From CAZSBB01 sp964605235 (GTDB taxonomy: Bacteria > Planctomycetota > Phycisphaerae > Phycisphaerales > Phycisphaeraceae), in assembly GCA_964605235.1 (NCBI GenBank), contig CAZSBB010000071.1, positions 1-10,608 on the forward strand: a stretch of DNA of 10,608 nucleotides, in the 5' to 3' direction. A model generated the notes under the pieces. It made no database searches. It was not told the origin of the DNA and saw only the letters and a list, made by a program, of their open reading frames with translations. The stretch's first letter is position 1, and every line of letters starts with the position of its first letter. The position numbers and the translations under genes were made by a program. Shown piece after piece: positions 7,649 to 10,608 of this stretch.

Positions 7649-7867
7649 ATGAATCGGCTGCTGGCGCGAACGATCATTTTTCTGGTGGGCGTCTACCGCG
7701 TGACGCTGGGCCCCGTGCTGGGCGGGCACTGTCGCTTCCACCCCACCTGCAGCCAGTACATGATCGAAGCCGTGCAGAAATACGGCCCCTGGCGCGGCGG
7801 ATGGCGCGGGCTCAAACGCATCGGTCGCTGCCACCCCTTCGGCGGCAGCGGGTTCGATCCGCCGTGA
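7649..7867 (+). CDS. yidD: Membrane protein insertion efficiency factor YidD
   Basis: This 72-residue protein is thought to assist YidC/Oxa1-dependent insertion of inner-membrane proteins, acting at the cytoplasmic face of the membrane. It shows the whole family pattern. There is a short N-terminal amphipathic/hydrophobic helix (LARTIIFLVGVYRVTLGPVL), then CRFHPTCSQYMIEAVQKYG (27-45) with the conserved cysteines, then the basic stretch WRGGWRGLKRIGRCHPFGGSGFDPP. The last part carries the third cysteine and the terminal G-x-DP-P. The length is typical. In most bacteria yidD lies in the rpmH-rnpA-yidD-yidC cluster near the origin; here none of those genes is adjacent. The in-frame frame extends upstream (to 7529), but the family start and the -10-like TATGAT both favour 7649. 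It is convergent with the small gene at 7908-8183. Confidence 0.93.
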   Translation: MNRLLARTIIFLVGVYRVTLGPVLGGHCRFHPTCSQYMIEAVQKYGPWRGGWRGLKRIGRCHPFGGSGFDPP

Positions 7868-7907
7868 GGCAGTTCAACCACGCATCCAGAGAATCAGGAA
7901 CTACTGG

Positions 7908-8183
7908 TTAGCGTTTAGTGCGGCGTGCCGCCAGAAACGGACGAACATTGGATCGAGGCAAACGGCCCTGCTTGCGCAGATTGGCGAGTTTCCGAAACAC
8001 CTCATGGCGCGCCGTTCGAGTTTCATCGATGCCCAAATCCTGGCACAACTGTTCAAACTCATCGGTGTAAGGCAAATCATCGACGGATCGCCCGGTGCGA
8101 ACGTATGCGTCAATGAGCCGCTCCTCCTCAGCAGAAAGCGGCGGCAACGCCCATTCGGCTTCATGTCGTTGCAGATTGGTCAT
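7908..8183 (-). CDS. Hypothetical 91-residue protein, partner of the FRG-domain gene
   Basis: I do not recognise a named family. The chain is soluble-looking and mostly helical. An acidic N-terminal half has SAEEERLIDAYVRTGRSVDD (17-36) followed by LPYTDEFEQL (37-46). A basic C-terminal half has TARHEVFRKLANLRKQGRLPR (57-77) and a tail ending RRTKR. The basic half could form a nucleic-acid-binding helix or winged helix, but no signature confirms it. It starts 16 nt behind the FRG-domain stop codon and has a strong Shine-Dalgarno (GGAGGT at 8193-8188, 4 nt from the ATG), so it is very likely expressed with that gene. A small acidic/basic protein next to an FRG protein could be an antitoxin or regulator; this is inference only. 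It is real rather than a shadow because of the Shine-Dalgarno, the tight operon spacing and the absence of a better frame. Confidence 0.72.
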   Translation of the reverse strand: MTNLQRHEAEWALPPLSAEEERLIDAYVRTGRSVDDLPYTDEFEQLCQDLGIDETRTARHEVFRKLANLRKQGRLPRSNVRPFLAARRTKR

Positions 8184-8187
8184 CGGA

Positions 8188-8193
8188 ACCTCC
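8188..8193 (-). promoter_or_regulatory. Strong Shine-Dalgarno GGAGGT for the 91-residue protein
   Basis: GGAGGT on the minus strand, 4 nt before the ATG at 8183, is the best ribosome-binding site in the window. It suggests that the small protein is translated more efficiently than the upstream FRG gene. Confidence 0.65.
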
Positions 8194-8199
8194 GGTGAA

Positions 8200-8913
8200 T
8201 TATAGCGTCATGCGGTCCCAGATGGTCATGCAAGCTCCAGCCACGTCTTCAAACAACCGGGTGGCATTAATGCCCATTTCGTCCAAATCCGCCAGCGCCA
8301 AAGCTCGATCTCGCACCGGCAACTGGTAAACCACCAGCGCCTGCCCCAGGCATTTAGTCAACGGCGGCTCGGCCTGATTGACCCGCAGGAAAACGCCCCG
8401 CTGCATCAATGCCCGACGATTAAAGCGCAGCAGCTCCGGCTCGTCAATGATTTCGATGGGCGCGTTCTGCTCAATCCGCGCCAAATCAAGCCGCCAGATG
8501 GCAACCTTCCTTGCATGCCTGGGCGGGGTACGAAATGCAAAGTAGGCGGCAATCCAAGGCGACCGAGTCCAATCAAGCAAGGGAGAAGGCAGGCCATGAT
8601 GTCGGGCCAACAACTCCATCGCTGGACCGGCCGGTAATCGAGAAGCATCAGTGATGAGATTGATCAGTTCGCGCGCAAGCTCTTCATGCATTCGCTTGGC
8701 AAATTCATTCCGCTCGACTTTGTCCTTGAAAGAACGATAGCGGTCGAGCGTGGTCTGCAGATCAAGCCTGGCGTCGTCCTGCCCGCGGAACAACAGCATA
8801 TTGCGCCGCTGCGCATCTTCCTGGGCATACCGCAACATGGCCGCGCGAAAATCAGGCCACGTCATGGGCAATTTCAGCACGCGTTGCCGAGGCTTGATCT
8901 GGCGTTTGGCCAT
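8200..8913 (-). CDS. FRG domain-containing protein
   Basis: This 237-residue soluble protein carries the FRG domain, named for its Phe-Arg-Gly motif. LLFRGQ (40-45) gives that motif. LLARHHGLPSPLLDWTRSPWIAAYFAF (101-127) is the second diagnostic block, with His105-His106-Gly107 and Asp114-Trp115. FNRRALMQRGVFL (164-176) and EMGINATRLFEDVAG (212-226) are the later conserved segments. The domain's biochemical activity is not established; such proteins are often found on phages, plasmids and in defence-like neighbourhoods. The ATG at 8913 lies one nucleotide after the leuC stop (TGA-G-ATG on the minus strand), so translation is probably coupled to leuC. The 91-residue protein follows 16 nt behind. 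By eye the gene looks somewhat less GC-rich than leuC, consistent with acquisition, though this was not computed. Domain assignment is confident; role is unknown. Confidence 0.89.
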   Translation of the reverse strand: MAKRQIKPRQRVLKLPMTWPDFRAAMLRYAQEDAQRRNMLLFRGQDDARLDLQTTLDRYRSFKDKVERNEFAKRMHEELARELINLITDASRLPAGPAMELLARHHGLPSPLLDWTRSPWIAAYFAFRTPPRHARKVAIWRLDLARIEQNAPIEIIDEPELLRFNRRALMQRGVFLRVNQAEPPLTKCLGQALVVYQLPVRDRALALADLDEMGINATRLFEDVAGACMTIWDRMTL

Positions 8914-8914
8914 C

Positions 8915-10330
8915 TCACCGCACCCCGGCGGTCCCCGTCTGAATCGCTTCCGAGACGAACTCGCGCGGGTCGGTCACCTTGCCGGTCAGGGCGCTGGCGG
9001 CAACCGTCAGCGGGCTGGCGAGGTACACGCCGGCTTCGCGGTGGCCCATGCGGCCGGGGAAGTTGCGGTTGGTCGTGCTGATGCAGTTGATCGGCTCATT
9101 AAGCCTGCCGAACGTGTCCTGCGGGCCGCCCAGACAGGCAGCGCAGCTTGCAGCGCCCATCTGACAGCCGGCGTCACGCAGCACCTGCTCAATGCTCTTG
9201 TCGCCGGGCTTCACCGGCTCGCCATCGAGCCCCAGCCGCTGCATGTCGGCATGCACCTCGGTGGAGCCGGGCACGACGAAGGTGGGAATCTTCACCTTTT
9301 GCCCCGCCAGGATATTGGCGGCAAAGATCATGTCCGTGATCTTGCCCCCCGTGCAGGAGCCCAGGTACGCGCGGTCGAGCTTCACGTCCCGGCACTCGCG
9401 GGCGGTGGCGGTGTTGTCCGGGCTATGCGGCTTGGCGACCAGCGGCTCGAAATCCGCCAGGTCCCATTCCTTCTCGTACACGTACTCCGCGCCGCGGTCT
9501 TCCTCGTACACCGTCCAGTCGGGACGATTGCTGCGGGCCCGCACATAGGTGAGGGTTTTCTCATCCACGTCGCAGATGCCGTTCTTGCCGCCGGCTTCGA
9601 TCGCCATGTTGGTCAGGGTCATGCGGTCCTCGAGCGTGAGTGAGCCGATGCCTGAGCCGGTGAAGTACATGGCTTTGTAGGTGGCGCCAGCGAAGCCGAT
9701 GTCGCCGATGACGGCGAGGATCAAATCCTTGGCGGTGAGGTACGGCGGGATTTCGCCATGGAAAGCGAACTTCATGGTCGGCGGAACCTTCAGCCAGGTC
9801 TTGCCGGTGCCCATGGTGAAGGCGGCGTCGGAGTTGCCCACGCCGGTGGCGAACTCGCCGAACGCGCCGGCCGTGCAGGTGTGGCTGTCGGTGCCGAGCA
9901 TGATCTCGCCGGGGCGACAGTGGCCTTCCTCAGGCAGCGCTTTGTGGCACACGCCCTTGTAGGAAGTTTTACGCGGGTCGCGGTAGGGGTTGGGCATGCC
10001 CGAGCCGGCGGCGGTGTTGAGGAAGTCCGGGTCGTAGTAATACTTGATGCCCTGCTGCTTCACGAAGTCGCGCAGGATCTGGATATTGCGATGGCACTTG
10101 TCATCGGCGGTGAAGATGTAATGGTCGGGGATGATGGGAATGCGGGTGTTGTCCCAGACCTTGGCGTCCTTGCCGAACTGTTCGCGGAAGATGCCGATGG
10201 TGCCCGGGCCGCAGACGTCGTGGGTCATCAGGACATCGACATTGACCCAGACGTTGTCGTCGGGGGCCACCTCGGACTTGCCGGCGTGGGCGGCGAGGAT
10301 CTTCTCGGTCATCGTCATTTTGCGGGCCAT
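8915..10330 (-). CDS. leuC: 3-isopropylmalate dehydratase large subunit (plant/chloroplast-like LeuC)
   Basis: This is the large subunit of the [4Fe-4S] aconitase-family enzyme that isomerises 2-isopropylmalate to 3-isopropylmalate in leucine synthesis; it needs a LeuD small subunit. With the start at 10330 it has 471 residues, the usual size. Landmarks are GTDSHTCT (146-153), LGSCTGGK (Cys326) and GAASCAACLGG (Cys396, Cys399), which give three cluster ligands. TTNRNFPGRMGH (420-431) and YLASPLTVAASALTG follow. FEPLVAKPHSPDN and GSCTGG rather than GSCTNG resemble the plant chloroplast subfamily as I recall it. Homoaconitase or another aconitase-like activity cannot be excluded. The start at 10330 was chosen because GGAG lies 7 nt upstream; the ATG at 10336 would be only 1 nt from it, and a longer reading to 10423 adds an unconserved stretch. 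No leuD follows: the next gene is the FRG gene, after one nucleotide. Confidence 0.93.
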   Translation of the reverse strand: MARKMTMTEKILAAHAGKSEVAPDDNVWVNVDVLMTHDVCGPGTIGIFREQFGKDAKVWDNTRIPIIPDHYIFTADDKCHRNIQILRDFVKQQGIKYYYDPDFLNTAAGSGMPNPYRDPRKTSYKGVCHKALPEEGHCRPGEIMLGTDSHTCTAGAFGEFATGVGNSDAAFTMGTGKTWLKVPPTMKFAFHGEIPPYLTAKDLILAVIGDIGFAGATYKAMYFTGSGIGSLTLEDRMTLTNMAIEAGGKNGICDVDEKTLTYVRARSNRPDWTVYEEDRGAEYVYEKEWDLADFEPLVAKPHSPDNTATARECRDVKLDRAYLGSCTGGKITDMIFAANILAGQKVKIPTFVVPGSTEVHADMQRLGLDGEPVKPGDKSIEQVLRDAGCQMGAASCAACLGGPQDTFGRLNEPINCISTTNRNFPGRMGHREAGVYLASPLTVAASALTGKVTDPREFVSEAIQTGTAGVR

Positions 10331-10337
10331 GGGCATG

Positions 10338-10341
10338 CTCC
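10338..10341 (-). promoter_or_regulatory. Shine-Dalgarno GGAG fixing the leuC start
   Basis: GGAG on the minus strand is 7 nt from the ATG at 10330 but only 1 nt from the ATG at 10336, which decides for MARKMTMTEK as the N-terminus. Confidence 0.55.
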
Positions 10342-10421
10342 AAATACGCGGTCGGTGCTGCTCAATCCGGCTGACTGCGGAGACATTGAACTCCGCCGGG
10401 GCCGGAGCAGGGAAGCACAGC

Positions 10422-10427
10422 ATTGTA
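10422..10427 (-). promoter_or_regulatory. Possible -10 element of the leuC-FRG operon
   Basis: TACAAT on the minus strand (10427-10422), preceded by CGC, would start transcription near 10415 and leave a leader of about 85 nt before leuC. No clear -35 is visible. The leader shows no Leu-rich peptide or obvious attenuator. If used, this site also rules out the extended leuC reading to 10423. Confidence 0.38.
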
Positions 10428-10513
10428 GCGGCTGGCCGGCGGCGTGGCTGCGCTGGGGCGGAGATTTGCGCGCGGGCGGTTCATGCGGTTTGGATGGATG
10501 TGGCGGCACTTCC

Positions 10514-10528
10514 CCCACGTCACGTGGG
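10514..10528. repeat. 15-nt perfect palindrome CCCACGT-C-ACGTGGG
   Basis: Seven-base arms flank a central C, about 185 nt upstream of the leuC start. It could be a binding site for a dimeric regulator or simply a chance palindrome in GC-rich DNA. Otherwise I see no gene in 10428-10608. Confidence 0.6.
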
Positions 10529-10564
10529 CGCGGTTCCACGCACCCCTGAACGCCTGTAGGAACT

Positions 10565-10604
10565 CAATAGAAGTGTCACGGTCATTATGACAATAGAAGT
10601 GTCA
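10565..10604. repeat. Tandem 14-nt direct repeat, 26-nt period; possible transposon end
   Basis: CAATAGAAGTGTCA occurs at 10565-10578 and again, identically, at 10591-10604. Between them lies the 11-nt palindrome GTCAT-T-ATGAC (10581-10591). Read on the minus strand from the window edge, the repeat is TGACACTTCTATTG twice. Multiple copies of a short transposase-binding site close to the terminus are characteristic of IS21-like and some IS481-like elements, so this may be the end of an insertion sequence lying mostly beyond the window. No transposase gene is visible here to confirm it. Confidence 0.7.
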
Positions 10605-10608
10605 GGGG

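Noticed and set aside
8199..8204. A perfect TATAAT on the minus strand just upstream of the 91-residue gene, as an internal promoter.
   Set aside because: Transcription would start near 8192, inside the GGAGGT ribosome-binding site, and no good -35 exists. It overlaps the FRG stop codon and is likely chance.
8915..10330. CTGG in place of the common CTNG at the first cluster cysteine of LeuC, as a defective active site.
   Set aside because: As recalled, CTGG is the normal form in the plant/chloroplast-like LeuC subfamily, which this protein otherwise resembles.
10331..10423. An N-terminal extension of leuC starting at 10423 (502 residues).
   Set aside because: The added stretch is not LeuC-like, a possible -10 element overlaps its start, and a properly spaced GGAG supports 10330.

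Overview
The window is GC-rich, gene-dense bacterial DNA. A planctomycete, probably of the Phycisphaerae type, is the best guess. The grounds are a type IV prepilin-like protein with the C-terminal H-X9-DG motif, a GntR-LacI hybrid regulator directly in front of it, and a LeuC of the plant/chloroplast-like subfamily. This lineage call is inference from family knowledge, not a computed result.

Layout. (1) Positions 1-2921, minus strand: a D-2-hydroxyacid/3-phosphoglycerate dehydrogenase-like gene, a lone nucleotidyltransferase-fold protein (AbiEii/DUF6036-like), and the 5' two-thirds or more of gnd (6-phosphogluconate dehydrogenase), whose 3' end is cut by the window. (2) Positions 3013-4341, plus strand: a GAF + PP2C (SpoIIE/RsbU-type) phosphatase, divergent from the dehydrogenase. 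It is followed by a perfect 25-bp inverted repeat whose arms are themselves hairpins (REP/BIME-like). (3) Positions 4581-6618, plus strand: an AT-rich promoter with a small palindrome, then the GntR-LacI regulator and the prepilin-like protein, 34 nt apart. (4) Positions 6666-7547, minus: aguB (N-carbamoylputrescine amidase). It is divergent from yidD (7649-7867, plus), a 72-residue membrane-insertion factor standing alone. (5) Positions 7908-10330, minus: leuC, then an FRG-domain gene one nucleotide behind it, then a 91-residue protein of unknown family 16 nt behind that. The right edge (10331-10608) holds the leuC leader, a 15-nt palindrome and a tandem 14-nt repeat with 26-nt period that resembles a transposon end.

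How the genes fit together. Most are metabolic housekeeping: pentose phosphate pathway, serine or hydroxyacid metabolism, leucine synthesis and polyamine synthesis from agmatine. The accessory content is small: the nucleotidyltransferase, the FRG plus 91-residue pair coupled to leuC, and the REP-like and IS-like repeats at 4402-4472 and 10565-10604. The FRG/small-protein pair is the best candidate for an uncharacterised two-gene (defence or toxin-antitoxin-like) unit.

A recurring signal is a GCTAnGAT -10-like element 6-7 nt in front of the ATG of three plus-strand genes, two of which have no Shine-Dalgarno. It suggests leaderless transcription and fixes the starts at 3013, 4581 and 7649. Several minus-strand genes instead have good Shine-Dalgarno sites, so both modes appear to be in use.
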